Of a stretch of 49,943 nucleotides of DNA, positions 8,300-17,023 are shown one piece after another. This DNA comes from Lachnospiraceae bacterium. GTDB taxonomy: Bacteria > Bacillota > Clostridia > Lachnospirales > Lachnospiraceae. The stretch's first letter is position 1, and every line of letters begins with the position of its first letter. The DNA lies in contig JAAVHZ010000061.1 in NCBI GenBank assembly GCA_014799465.1, positions 1 through 49,943 of the forward strand. Reading direction: 5' to 3'. A program made the translations under genes and the position numbers. A model generated the notes under the pieces. It made no database searches. It was not told the DNA's origin and saw only the letters and a program-made list of their open reading frames with translations.

Positions 8300-8608
8300 A
8301 TGCAGATGTATCTTATAAGTGATAATGTAGATACTCATACGGGTATGAGGCTGGCGGGTATTGATGGTTGTGTGGCACATACAAAGGATGAGATTAAGGC
8401 AGCTCTTGATTTTGTGTTATCTGATAAGAACATAGGAATTGTACTCATAACAGAAAAGCTGAGCAGCGAATTTCCTGATGTAATTAATGATATAAAATTG
8501 AATAGGAAAAAACCTTTGCTGGTTGAAATTCCTGACCGTCATGGAACAGGACGCAGAGCCGATTTTATAACGTCTTATGTAAACGAAGCAATAGGACTTA
8601 AGCTTTAA
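8300..8608 (+). CDS. ntpG: V/A-type ATPase subunit F
   Basis: A 102-residue small soluble protein of the central stalk. The alternating beta/alpha pattern (MYLISDNVDTHTGMRLAGI, then IGIVLITEKL and PLLVEIPDRHG) matches the family fold and length. GAAAGGAGC precedes the ATG. The 180-bp gap from ntpK is the only large gap in the operon and is filled by repeats. Confidence 0.92.
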   Translation: MQMYLISDNVDTHTGMRLAGIDGCVAHTKDEIKAALDFVLSDKNIGIVLITEKLSSEFPDVINDIKLNRKKPLLVEIPDRHGTGRRADFITSYVNEAIGLKL

Positions 8609-8628
8609 ACAGTATTGGAGGTATTATC

Positions 8629-9201
8629 TTGAACACCGATATAAAAATCAAGCATTTTATGGATATATCCATACAGGCAGCCGGTCAGCAGGCAGCCGAT
8701 ATTATGGATAAATATAAAGCAGGGCTGGATGAGATGTTTGAAAATCACAAAAAAATCTCTTCTGAGGCAGCAAAAGAAACATTGCAATCGAAAAAGACCT
8801 TAATCAGACGAAATATTAAAAAAGATTGTTCTGAAAGGGAGACTGAACTGAAAAAGCAACTTACTTCAACAAATCTAAAATACAAACAAAAAATATTTAA
8901 TGAAGTAAATGAACTTTTAAATGACTTTAAAGCTTCTTCTGAATATTTTGATTACTTATGTGAATGTATAAAATATGCCACTGACTTTGCAAAAGGAGAT
9001 GACATAAAAATATATATTGACCCTGATGATTCGTCACTAAAAGAAAAACTGGAAACTGCACTTCATATTACTGTTAATATAAATGAATTTCCGTTTATCG
9101 GAGGAATACGTGCTGTCATTCCTTCAAAAAATATCCTTATTGACGAAACATTTGAATCAAAACTATCAGAATTAAAAGAAAATTATAGAATTAACTATTA
9201 G
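8629..9201 (+). CDS. ntpE: V/A-type ATPase subunit E (peripheral stalk)
   Basis: A 190-residue protein with an N-terminal charged coiled coil (to about residue 110) and a C-terminal mixed domain. This is the plan of subunit E, which with G/H links the catalytic head to subunit I. Start chosen at TTG 8629, because GGAGG lies 7 bases before it and no ATG is near. It precedes subunit A by 11 bases. Confidence 0.88.
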   Translation: MNTDIKIKHFMDISIQAAGQQAADIMDKYKAGLDEMFENHKKISSEAAKETLQSKKTLIRRNIKKDCSERETELKKQLTSTNLKYKQKIFNEVNELLNDFKASSEYFDYLCECIKYATDFAKGDDIKIYIDPDDSSLKEKLETALHITVNINEFPFIGGIRAVIPSKNILIDETFESKLSELKENYRINY

Positions 9202-9212
9202 GAGGTTTCTCC

Positions 9213-10985
9213 ATGAATGATACTTATACAGGCACAATATACGGAGTAAATGGTCCTGTTGTCTATATCAAAGGCAAAACTGCATTTAAAATGGGTGAAA
9301 TGGTATATGTGGGCAACGAAAAGCTGGTAGGTGAAATCATTTCCCTGACATCTGACATTACCACTATACAGGTATATGAAGAGACTTCAGGACTTAAACC
9401 GGGAGATATTGTGTATTCAACAGGAAGTGCAATATTTGTTACACTTGCACCCGGAATAATTAACAACATATTTGACGGAATTGAACGCCCTTTAAAAGGA
9501 ATTGCCGAAAAATCAGGCATCTACATCTCAAGAGGTATTTCTGTTGATTCTCTCGATACAGAGAAAAAATGGGATGTACATGTAACGATTAAAGAAGGAC
9601 AATATATTTCCGGAGGTACAATAATTGCCGAGGTACCTGAAACAAAATCTGTATTGCACAAGTCTATGGTACCGCCTTATATAGAAGGTACAGTAAAATC
9701 AGTAGTACCTGATGGCGAATATACAATAAATGATACAATTGCAATAATAACCTTAAAAGACGGCAGCGAATATACCCTTACACTGACCCAGAAATGGCCA
9801 ATAAGAGTTCCCCGTCCTATTTCAAAAAAGTATTCTTCTTCAATTCCGCTTGTAACCGGTCAGAGAATACTTGACACCTTGTTTCCTATTGCAAAAGGCG
9901 GTACTGCTGCTATCCCCGGCGGATTCGGAACTGGAAAAACTATGTCACAGCATCAGATTGCCAAGTGGTCAGATGCAGATATTATCATATATATAGGATG
10001 CGGTGAACGTGGAAATGAAATGACAGAAGTACTTGAAGATTTTTCAAAACTTGTTGACCCCAAATCCGGCAATCCGCTGATGTATAGAACCTCATTAATA
10101 GCCAATACATCAAATATGCCTGTTGCTGCCCGTGAAGCAAGCATATATACAGGAATAACATTGGCTGAATATTACAGGGATATGGGTTATCATGTAGCAA
10201 TAATGGCAGATTCCACATCAAGATGGGCAGAGGCACTCAGAGAATTATCAGGGCGTCTTGAAGAAATGCCGGCAGAAGAAGGTTTTCCTGCTTATCTTGC
10301 CAGCAAACTTTCTGCTTTTTATGAACGTGCCGGATATGTAGAAAACCTTAACAATTCTGAAGGTTCAGTATCCATTATTGGTGCCGTATCACCACAGGGA
10401 GGAGATTTTTCCGAACCCGTAACCCAGAATACAAAGAGGTTTGTCCGCTGTTTCTGGGGGCTTGATAAATCACTTGCATATGCAAGGCACTTCCCTGCAA
10501 TACACTGGCTTACCAGTTACAGTGAATACCTTAATGACTTAGCTCCGTGGTATGATGAAAATGTAAGTCCTGAATTTATACCATCCAGAAACAATATACT
10601 TGCGATACTCAATCAGGAAAGCAGCCTTATAGAAATAGTCAAACTTATAGGAAGCGATGTACTGCCTGATGACCAAAAACTGACTTTAGAGATAGCAAGA
10701 GTCATTCGTCTGGGATTCCTTCAGCAAAATGCATTTCACAAAGACGATACCTGCGTATCCCTTAAAAAGCAGTTGTTAATGATGAAAACCATTCTTTACC
10801 TTAATGAGCGTTCAAAGGCACTTGTATCATTAAATATGCCAATGTCCGTTTTAAAAGAAAGCGATATATTTGATAAAGTTATTGCGATGAAATATGATGT
10901 TCCTAATGACCATCTTGAATATTTTGATAATTACAAAGAAGCTATAGACAATTTTTATGATGAAGTTATCTTGAAAAACGGATAG
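9213..10985 (+). CDS. ntpA: V/A-type ATPase catalytic subunit A
   Basis: A 590-residue ATP-hydrolysing subunit. The Walker A motif GGFGTGKT lies at 236-243, the catalytic-glutamate block GCGERGNEM near 262, and the [25 protein letters not shown] block follows. The 'non-homologous region' insertion between about 110 and 190, specific to V/A-type A subunits, is present and separates it from F1 beta. TAGGAGG precedes the ATG. Length is typical. Confidence 0.98.
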   Translation: MNDTYTGTIYGVNGPVVYIKGKTAFKMGEMVYVGNEKLVGEIISLTSDITTIQVYEETSGLKPGDIVYSTGSAIFVTLAPGIINNIFDGIERPLKGIAEKSGIYISRGISVDSLDTEKKWDVHVTIKEGQYISGGTIIAEVPETKSVLHKSMVPPYIEGTVKSVVPDGEYTINDTIAIITLKDGSEYTLTLTQKWPIRVPRPISKKYSSSIPLVTGQRILDTLFPIAKGGTAAIPGGFGTGKTMSQHQIAKWSDADIIIYIGCGERGNEMTEVLEDFSKLVDPKSGNPLMYRTSLIANTSNMPVAAREASIYTGITLAEYYRDMGYHVAIMADSTSRWAEALRELSGRLEEMPAEEGFPAYLASKLSAFYERAGYVENLNNSEGSVSIIGAVSPQGGDFSEPVTQNTKRFVRCFWGLDKSLAYARHFPAIHWLTSYSEYLNDLAPWYDENVSPEFIPSRNNILAILNQESSLIEIVKLIGSDVLPDDQKLTLEIARVIRLGFLQQNAFHKDDTCVSLKKQLLMMKTILYLNERSKALVSLNMPMSVLKESDIFDKVIAMKYDVPNDHLEYFDNYKEAIDNFYDEVILKNG

Positions 10986-11021
10986 ACTCATGTTTATAAT
11001 CATTAATGAAAGGAATACATT

Positions 11022-12395
11022 ATGGGAATTGAATATTTAGGTTTAAGTCAGATAAAGGGACCTCTTGTGGCAATAGAAGGCATACGTGGTGCAGCATATG
11101 ACGAAATTGTGGAACTTCATGTGGATGATGGCTCAAAGACTAAAAAAATAGGAAAAATCATAGAAGTATATGATGATAAAGCTGTTATACAGGTGTTTGA
11201 AGGTTCAGAAAATCTGTCTCTTTTAAATACTCATACTAGACTTACGGGACATCCTTTAGAAATACCACTGTCTATTGATATATTAGGCCGCACATTCGAC
11301 GGTATAGGGCGTCCTATTGACGGTCTTGGACCTGTAGATGCAGAATTATACAGAGATATTAACGGAAAACCTCTAAATCCGGTAGAACGTGAATATCCCA
11401 GAAATTATATAAGAACAGGAATATCTTCAATTGATGGTCTTACCACACTGATAAGAGGTCAGAAACTTCCCATTTTTTCAGGAAACGGACTTCCCCATGA
11501 CCGCCTTGCAGCCCAAATAGTAAAACAGGCATCATTAGGAGATGATTCCAACGAAGAATTGGTAGTAATCTTTGCAGCAATGGGTGTAAAATATGATGTA
11601 GCAGAGTTTTTCCGCAGAACTTTTGAGGAAAGTGGAGTTCTAAATCATGTTGTAATGTTTTTAAATCTTGCAAATGACCCTGTAGTTGAAAGACTTATAA
11701 CTCCTAAAGCTGCACTTACTGCTGCTGAGTATCTCGCCTTTGATAAGGGTAAGCACGTACTTGTAATACTTACAGATATGACATCATTTGCAGAAGCAAT
11801 GCGTGAGGTATCATCTTCAAAAGGTGAGATTCCATCAAGAAAAGGTTATCCGGGATATTTATACAGCGAACTTGCCACTATCTATGAAAGAGCCGGAATA
11901 GTAAAAAACTCAAAAGGCTCCGTAACCCAGATACCTATACTTACAATGCCAAATGATGACATAACACACCCAATTCCTGACCTTACAGGATATATAACAG
12001 AGGGACAGATTGTTCTTGACCGTTCTTTACATGGTCAGTCCATTTATCCGCCTATTAATGTTCTTCCATCTCTTTCACGACTTATGAAAGACGGTATTGG
12101 TGAAGGATATACGCGTGAAGACCACCAGTCAGTTGCAAACCAGCTATTCTCATCTTATGCAAAAGTGGGAGAAGCAAGAGCACTGGCATCGGTAATAGGT
12201 GAAGATGAATTATCCCCTTCCGATAAAAAATATCTTGAATTTGGTAAAGCATTTGAAACAAGATTTGTCGGACAGGAAGAAAACGAAAACAGAGATGTAA
12301 TTACAACACTTGAACTCGGATGGGAACTTTTACACATGCTTCCTAAAGAAGAACTTGACCGGATAGACACTAAGTATATAGAAAAATATTATTAA
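11022..12395 (+). CDS. ntpB: V/A-type ATPase subunit B
   Basis: A 457-residue non-catalytic nucleotide-binding-fold subunit. The position of the P-loop is replaced by [15 protein letters not shown], as is normal for B subunits. [14 protein letters not shown] and [16 protein letters not shown] are characteristic. GAAAGG lies before the ATG. Three A and three B subunits make the head. Confidence 0.98.
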   Translation: MGIEYLGLSQIKGPLVAIEGIRGAAYDEIVELHVDDGSKTKKIGKIIEVYDDKAVIQVFEGSENLSLLNTHTRLTGHPLEIPLSIDILGRTFDGIGRPIDGLGPVDAELYRDINGKPLNPVEREYPRNYIRTGISSIDGLTTLIRGQKLPIFSGNGLPHDRLAAQIVKQASLGDDSNEELVVIFAAMGVKYDVAEFFRRTFEESGVLNHVVMFLNLANDPVVERLITPKAALTAAEYLAFDKGKHVLVILTDMTSFAEAMREVSSSKGEIPSRKGYPGYLYSELATIYERAGIVKNSKGSVTQIPILTMPNDDITHPIPDLTGYITEGQIVLDRSLHGQSIYPPINVLPSLSRLMKDGIGEGYTREDHQSVANQLFSSYAKVGEARALASVIGEDELSPSDKKYLEFGKAFETRFVGQEENENRDVITTLELGWELLHMLPKEELDRIDTKYIEKYY

Positions 12396-12410
12396 AAGGA
12401 GAACAGTTCA

Positions 12411-13034
12411 ATGAATCTGAAAGCTTTTCCAACCAAAGGCAACTTAATACTTGCAAAAAACTCCCTTGAACTTGCCAGACAGGGTTATGAACTTATGGAC
12501 AAGAAAAGAAATATTCTGATTCGAGAACTTATGAATCTGATAGATCAGGCTAAGGAAATTCAAAGCGAGATAGACAAAACATTTTCAACTGCCTACAAAG
12601 CCCTTCAAAAAGCAAATATTGAAATGGGCATTAACGAAGTAAATTCATTTGCTGATGCAGTTCCAATAGAAGATTCAATACGTATTAAAACAAGAAGTAT
12701 AATGGGCACCGAAATACCTCTGGTAGAATATGACGAATTACACGGCTCACCCGTATACGCATTTTATAATACCACCGAATCCCTTGACGCAGCCAAATCA
12801 AATTTTGAAAAGGTTAAAATATTAACTTTAAAGCTGTCTATAATTGAAAATTCAGCATATAGACTGGCACACAATATAAAAAAGACTCAAAAACGTGCAA
12901 ATGCCTTACAGAATATAACCATTCCTGAATACGAAATATTGGTTAAAAACATATCTGACTTTTTGGAAGAAAAAGAAAGAGAAGAATTTACACGATTAAA
13001 AGTCATAAAGCGAATGAATGAAAAGGATAGTTGA
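12411..13034 (+). CDS. ntpD: V/A-type ATPase subunit D (central rotor shaft)
   Basis: A 207-residue protein dominated by two long helices (about 10-75 and 130-195) that form the rotating coiled-coil shaft. The N-terminal PTKGNLILAKNSLELARQGYELM is the family hallmark. AAAAGGAG precedes the ATG. It is the last gene of the operon; its final codon and stop lie in the first unit of a 48-bp tandem repeat. Confidence 0.95.
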   Translation: MNLKAFPTKGNLILAKNSLELARQGYELMDKKRNILIRELMNLIDQAKEIQSEIDKTFSTAYKALQKANIEMGINEVNSFADAVPIEDSIRIKTRSIMGTEIPLVEYDELHGSPVYAFYNTTESLDAAKSNFEKVKILTLKLSIIENSAYRLAHNIKKTQKRANALQNITIPEYEILVKNISDFLEEKEREEFTRLKVIKRMNEKDS

Positions 13035-13146
13035 AATTGGATATCCGCTAAGCGGATTTAGATATGTTCAATATTGAGTTGAAATTAGATATTCGCTAAG
13101 CGAATTTAGATATGTTTAATATTGAGTTGAAATTAGATATTCGCTT
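13030..13146 (+). repeat. 48-bp tandem repeat, 2.4 units, with internal palindrome
   Basis: Units start at 13030, 13078 and 13126 (partial). Each begins GTTGAAATT, contains a palindrome around CGCTAAGCG and ends AATATTGA. Unit 1 has CCGCTAAGCGG and unit 2 TCGCTAAGCGA: both arms changed together, so pairing is kept. The array begins inside the last codons of ntpD and the truncated third unit runs into a promoter. Confidence 0.9.
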
Positions 13147-13155
13147 TAGTATAAT
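13127..13155 (+). promoter_or_regulatory. Promoter of the D,D-carboxypeptidase gene
   Basis: TTGAAA (13127-13132), a 17-bp spacer and TATAAT (13150-13155). The -35 box is the start of the third, partial 48-bp repeat unit; the complete units carry the same TTGAAA but no -10 box at the right distance. Confidence 0.75.
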
Positions 13156-13201
13156 GAATATAATTGATTAATTTTTACAACCACTAAGAGGAAATCAAAT
13201 A

Positions 13202-14563
13202 ATGAAAAAACTTTATTGCTATACTCTATGTATATTTCTTATGTGTACTGCTATTTTTCAGGTAAATGCTTCATATGCTTTTGCAGATGAGAATATAACG
13301 GATACAGATATTTCTGATGAAACATGGCCATCACCTCCGGATGTAGTTGCTGAAGCCGGAATAGTAATGGAAGCATCTACAGGTACTGTTCTGTATGATA
13401 AAAACATGAATGATGTAATGTATCCTGCAAGTATTACCAAAATCCTTACAACACTCATTACACTTGAGAACAGCAGCCTTGATGAAATAGTTAATTTTTA
13501 TCACTATGACGTGTATTCACTCGTATATGGTGATGCCCACATAGGCATGAAAGAAAATGAACAGCTTAACGTTTTAGACTGTTTATATGGAGTAATGCTT
13601 GCATCTGCCAATGAGTGTGCAAATGCGGCAGGTGAACATGTAGCAAGAAAAACAACAACATTTACAGACACAATTAACAAGTATAAGGCATCAGGTGAAG
13701 AATATGATGAATCCAAAACTGCATTAAAGATATTTGCTGATATCATGAATAATCGTGCCAAAGAAGCCGGTGCTAAAAATTCACATTTCAACAATCCAAG
13801 TGGTTTATTTGATGAAGACCATTATACTACCTGCTATGATATGGCAATGATTACAAGAGATGCCATTCAAAACAAAAAGTTTCTGGAAATCGAATCCAAT
13901 ACCACTTACAGGATACCAAACACTAATCTTACGGCAGAAACGAGAGGTGTATCCAACCGCCATAAAATGCTCTACCCTGAAAATGAATTTTATTATGAAG
14001 GAATACTGGGCGGAAAAACCGGATATGTGGATCAATCAGGCAATACTCTTGTTACCTTTGCCAAACGTAACGGTATAACACTTATATGTGTTATAATGAA
14101 ATCAAACTACTATAATGTATATAATGATACAAGATTACTGTTGGATTATGGTTTTAATAACTTTTTCATGGAAAATATTTCTGAAAATGAAACTGAATTT
14201 TCAAAATCAGAACAGATTCTTTCACTTGATTCAAATGATGCCATTATGTTGCCTAATGGTCTGGACTTTAAAAATGCCCATTTAAATATGACATTTTTTA
14301 ATGGCAGCAAAAAGACCGGAAATCAAATAGCTTCTCTTGATTACTACTATGCCGGCAGGCATATCGGCAGTACCAATCTGAGCCTTAATGTTTCAGATAG
14401 TGCTTCCTTCAAATCAGGTCCCGGCATCGCAGTACATAATCAGGCACCTGAAAAACAAAAGTCCGGAAATTATATTTTTATATTTATATGGACTTTTGTC
14501 GCAATATTGCTTATAATCTTGATATATAAGCGTAGAAAACATTTTAACATCAAAAAGTCATAA
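13202..14563 (+). CDS. D-alanyl-D-alanine carboxypeptidase (DacF/PBP5-like)
   Basis: A 453-residue exported enzyme that trims the terminal D-Ala of peptidoglycan stem peptides. It has a signal peptide at residues 1-28 (hydrophobic core then ASYAFA), SxxK at Ser77-Ile-Thr-Lys80, SxN at Ser135-Ala-Asn137, and KTG at Lys272-Thr-Gly274. The C-terminal part is a beta-rich region followed by a membrane segment near 425-445 and a basic tail (KRRKHF), so it is anchored to the outer face of the membrane. Its own promoter lies upstream. The recombinase-like gene follows 19 bp later, probably on the same transcript. Confidence 0.95.
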   Translation: MKKLYCYTLCIFLMCTAIFQVNASYAFADENITDTDISDETWPSPPDVVAEAGIVMEASTGTVLYDKNMNDVMYPASITKILTTLITLENSSLDEIVNFYHYDVYSLVYGDAHIGMKENEQLNVLDCLYGVMLASANECANAAGEHVARKTTTFTDTINKYKASGEEYDESKTALKIFADIMNNRAKEAGAKNSHFNNPSGLFDEDHYTTCYDMAMITRDAIQNKKFLEIESNTTYRIPNTNLTAETRGVSNRHKMLYPENEFYYEGILGGKTGYVDQSGNTLVTFAKRNGITLICVIMKSNYYNVYNDTRLLLDYGFNNFFMENISENETEFSKSEQILSLDSNDAIMLPNGLDFKNAHLNMTFFNGSKKTGNQIASLDYYYAGRHIGSTNLSLNVSDSASFKSGPGIAVHNQAPEKQKSGNYIFIFIWTFVAILLIILIYKRRKHFNIKKS

Positions 14564-14582
14564 GACAGAATGGAGAATATTT

Positions 14583-15320
14583 ATGAATTGGGTCGCACCT
14601 ATTAAGGATGATGAAACACTTACAAAATTTAAAGAAATTTTGAGAAATTATGATGACAAATATTATATAATGTTTGAAATCGGAGTAGGAACAGGACTTC
14701 AGCTTCAGGATATACTTAAGTTTAAGGTTAAAGATATTGCCGGAAAAAATTCCATTACAGTATCTATAGGAACAAAAAATATCAAAAGAACATTTAACAT
14801 CCCTAAAAATGTTCAGAAGATAATAAAAGAATACACAAAGGACAAAAATCCTGATGACTATGTAATAACCGGATACAGCGGTTCTTCACAGCCTCTATCC
14901 AGAGAACAGGCCTACAGAATATTTAAATCTGCCGGAAAATCAATAGGCATTAATTCAATCGGTGCACAAACCATGAGAAAAACATTTGCATGGCACTATT
15001 ATAAAGAAACCGGTGATATTTATTACCTTCAGAATCTTTTTAATCATGCATCACCTTCTATCACATACAGATATATAGGAGAAAAACCAAATGTTCAAGT
15101 AGTTCTTAAAAAAATGACTCCTGAAGAAAATGAGAGGAGCAGGTACTTATTATATCTTGATGGAAGTGGAAAAAAACGTCTTAATGCAATTATTTCTGAA
15201 CTGGAAAACATCAGGGATAACTTTGATGACCCTTCCAACAATGATGCTTTCTACGGAAAGGTTGACTGCTTACTTAGCGAACTTGATGAACTTATGAATA
15301 TATATAAAAATACAAAATAG
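14583..15320 (+). CDS. Tyrosine-recombinase-fold protein lacking catalytic residues
   Basis: A 245-residue protein matching the catalytic domain of tyrosine recombinases but without the N-terminal core-binding domain. Box I reads GTGLQLQDILKF, with Gln40 where the first catalytic Arg is expected. Box II reads QTMRKTFAWHYY, with Arg132 present but Gln129 at the position of the HxxR histidine. His155 (LFNHASPS) and the Tyr164 nucleophile (TYRYIG) are kept at the normal 9-residue spacing. The C-terminal 70 residues form a charged helical tail unlike standard integrases. It sits in a probable operon with the carboxypeptidase, far from att-like DNA. A domesticated DNA-binding role is plausible but unproven. 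Confidence 0.8.
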   Translation: MNWVAPIKDDETLTKFKEILRNYDDKYYIMFEIGVGTGLQLQDILKFKVKDIAGKNSITVSIGTKNIKRTFNIPKNVQKIIKEYTKDKNPDDYVITGYSGSSQPLSREQAYRIFKSAGKSIGINSIGAQTMRKTFAWHYYKETGDIYYLQNLFNHASPSITYRYIGEKPNVQVVLKKMTPEENERSRYLLYLDGSGKKRLNAIISELENIRDNFDDPSNNDAFYGKVDCLLSELDELMNIYKNTK

Positions 15321-15335
15321 AACCATTTATCACAA

Positions 15336-15376
15336 TACCCCAAATGTATAAATTATTAATTAATACATTTGGGGTA
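15336..15376. terminator. Bidirectional hairpin between convergent genes
   Basis: Perfect 14-bp inverted repeat: TACCCCAAATGTAT (15336-15349) and its complement (15363-15376), with a 13-nt AT loop. It lies between the recombinase-like gene and the convergent exonuclease gene. T-runs on either side are weak. Confidence 0.75.
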
Positions 15377-15384
15377 AACTTTTA

Positions 15385-16335
15385 CTAACTCTGCTTTTTT
15401 CTTTTTAACTTAATCTGTTTCTTTTTCTGAACTATTTTTTCATACTCTTCATCTGATGCAACTTTTATAGTCTTAATGGCATATACCTTTCTGTCAACAC
15501 TTTTTCTAAGTCTTATCTTGCCTTTTATCCTGCCATGCTTCTTGCAGATACCTGCAAAATAGTAATTCTTCATGCCATCTGAAAACCATCCAATCTTCCT
15601 CTTTACAATATTTCCACACACATGGCATTTTACGGTTGTTATATACTTTTGTGACATTAATTCTTCTTTATTTCTATAACCTCTTGATATAAATTTTGAA
15701 TATGTGTCAAACGAAAGACTTACCTCTTCTGATTTGTCCTTCGGTATTACAAATGTATCTATAGAAATCTTATTTTTAACCTTATCAAAATCAATATTCT
15801 GCATGACCTTTGCAGTATAGTATGCATCTCCATAAGCCCTATGGAATGGTATATCCTCTTCCAGTTTAAGAAAATCAACTGCATACTTAAGTGACCTTCT
15901 GTCATCCCCATTCTCACATGCATAGCTGAACAGTTTCTGCACATCATAATAAAATAACGGGGGTCTGTCAACCAAAGTAATCCCATAAAACAACATATTC
16001 ATCTGCAGTTCTTTTAAATCCTGAGTAGCCCATGAACAAAAAATATAATCTTGTCCACACCATTCCAAAAATTCCTTTACTCCATCCACAAACGGAACAC
16101 CTTTCTTAAGTTCTTCCTGTGTAAATCCCGTAATATCTTTTATAATCGGATGAAGTTCTTCATATACCATTGGTTTAATTACTCTTTGAAATCTGTCAAT
16201 TATATCTAATGATTCATTTAATTTTACAGCCGCAATTTCTATTATCTCAAAATTCATTAACTGCATTCCATACATTTTTTTATTATCTCTGTAACTGCCC
16301 TGATTCCATTCCAAATCAAATACTATATAGTGCAT
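15385..16335 (-). CDS. DEDDh 3'-5' exonuclease family protein
   Basis: A 316-residue protein. The N-terminal ~190 residues are a DnaQ/ERI-1-like exonuclease: Exo I YIVFDLEWNQ (Asp7, Glu9), Exo II near SWATQDLKEL, Exo III HRAYGDAYYTAK with the H-x4-D pair. The C-terminal ~110 residues carry a CHVCGN...C pattern that may bind zinc and a basic Lys-rich tail, suggesting nucleic-acid binding. An in-frame ATG at 16410 was rejected as the start because it lies inside the promoter's -35 box; the ATG at 16335 has CCGGAGAAAAG directly before it. The substrate (RNA or DNA) is not known. Confidence 0.85.
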   Translation of the reverse strand: MHYIVFDLEWNQGSYRDNKKMYGMQLMNFEIIEIAAVKLNESLDIIDRFQRVIKPMVYEELHPIIKDITGFTQEELKKGVPFVDGVKEFLEWCGQDYIFCSWATQDLKELQMNMLFYGITLVDRPPLFYYDVQKLFSYACENGDDRRSLKYAVDFLKLEEDIPFHRAYGDAYYTAKVMQNIDFDKVKNKISIDTFVIPKDKSEEVSLSFDTYSKFISRGYRNKEELMSQKYITTVKCHVCGNIVKRKIGWFSDGMKNYYFAGICKKHGRIKGKIRLRKSVDRKVYAIKTIKVASDEEYEKIVQKKKQIKLKRKKQS

Positions 16336-16381
16336 ACTTTTCTCCGGTTTCTTAATCAAATACATTATAACTGTAATAATG

Positions 16382-16410
16382 ATTATAACATTGACACATC
16401 TGCTTTGCAA
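16382..16410 (-). promoter_or_regulatory. Promoter of the exonuclease gene
   Basis: On the minus strand, TTGCAA (16410-16405), a 17-bp spacer and TATAAT (16387-16382). Transcription would begin near 16375, 40 bases before the chosen ATG. Confidence 0.75.
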
Positions 16411-16478
16411 TAAATGGTTATATATACTTATTTTTCTTATTATTTTTTACTATCACAGGCATTTTTTGAGTACTGCAA

Positions 16479-16696
16479 TCATTGATTTGCCAGATGGTGC
16501 CAAATGTCTGTGGGATATTCTATTAGATCCTCTAAGCAGGAACCTTCTCTGGGAAACAATTCTAACTGTTTGGCAGTTGATGTAATCTCCTTGACACAGG
16601 CTTTTGCCTTATCTTCACCAAACTGCTTGGCAATATATAAGTTTTTATCCTCTGTAAATCATCCAATGCTTTTTGTGCATAAATCAGTTTAGGCAT
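16479..16696 (-). pseudogene. RelE/ParE-family toxin, frameshifted
   Basis: The reading frame starts MPKLIYAQKALDDLQRIKTY at 16696, one base after the antitoxin stop, then breaks. Resuming after a 2-base shift gives IAKQFGEDKAKACVKEITST and ELFPREGSCLEDLIEYPTD before a stop at 16479. Together these match the N-terminal three quarters of a plasmid-stabilisation (ParE/RelE) toxin. The break coincides with an ATATATA run (16633-16639), consistent with a +2 dinucleotide slip. The C-terminal catalytic strand is also missing. The toxin is therefore probably dead. Confidence 0.75.
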
Positions 16697-16697
16697 A

Positions 16698-16943
16698 TTA
16701 CAATCCCAACGCAGCCTCTACTTCATCCGCTGTTAACCATCCCTTTTCTCTAGCAGACTGCTCTCCTTCTTCCAGTCTTGTTAAAAGTTGAATAGTCGCT
16801 TTTAACCGATCCAACTCATCAACATCTACAATAGCGTATGCTCCCCTACCATTTCGAGTAAGATACACTGGTTGGTTTGCTTTTACTTCTTTTAATACTT
16901 CTGTATAATTTCTCAAATCTGATATTGGTTTAATATTTGGCAT
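16698..16943 (-). CDS. Phd/YefM-type antitoxin, orphaned by toxin loss
   Basis: An 81-residue protein starting MPNIKPISDLRNYTEVLKEV. It has the Phd/YefM N-terminal DNA-binding fold (PVYLTRNGRGAYAIVDVDEL) and an acidic helical tail that would bind the toxin. The start at 16943 is set by GAGGAG 9 bases upstream; an in-frame ATG at 16976 has no ribosome site. A TATAAT lies just before the gene with a poor -35. The cognate toxin immediately downstream is frameshifted, so the antitoxin may survive as a repressor or as an anti-addiction remnant. Confidence 0.85.
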   Translation of the reverse strand: MPNIKPISDLRNYTEVLKEVKANQPVYLTRNGRGAYAIVDVDELDRLKATIQLLTRLEEGEQSAREKGWLTADEVEAALGL

Positions 16944-17023
16944 ACTCATCATCTCCTCTTCATTTATTATACGCAATCCACAAATAAATAGGAAGAAAAT
17001 TAACGTGTGAATTTACAGGTCAT

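Noticed and set aside
16336-16410. 25-residue N-terminal extension of the exonuclease
   Set aside because: The upstream ATG is within the -35/-10 promoter (16382-16410), and YIVFDLEW is the natural beginning of the fold.
16379-16692. Two short plus-strand frames across the broken toxin
   Set aside because: The minus strand gives a clear ParE/RelE toxin sequence; the plus frames have no ribosome site or family resemblance.
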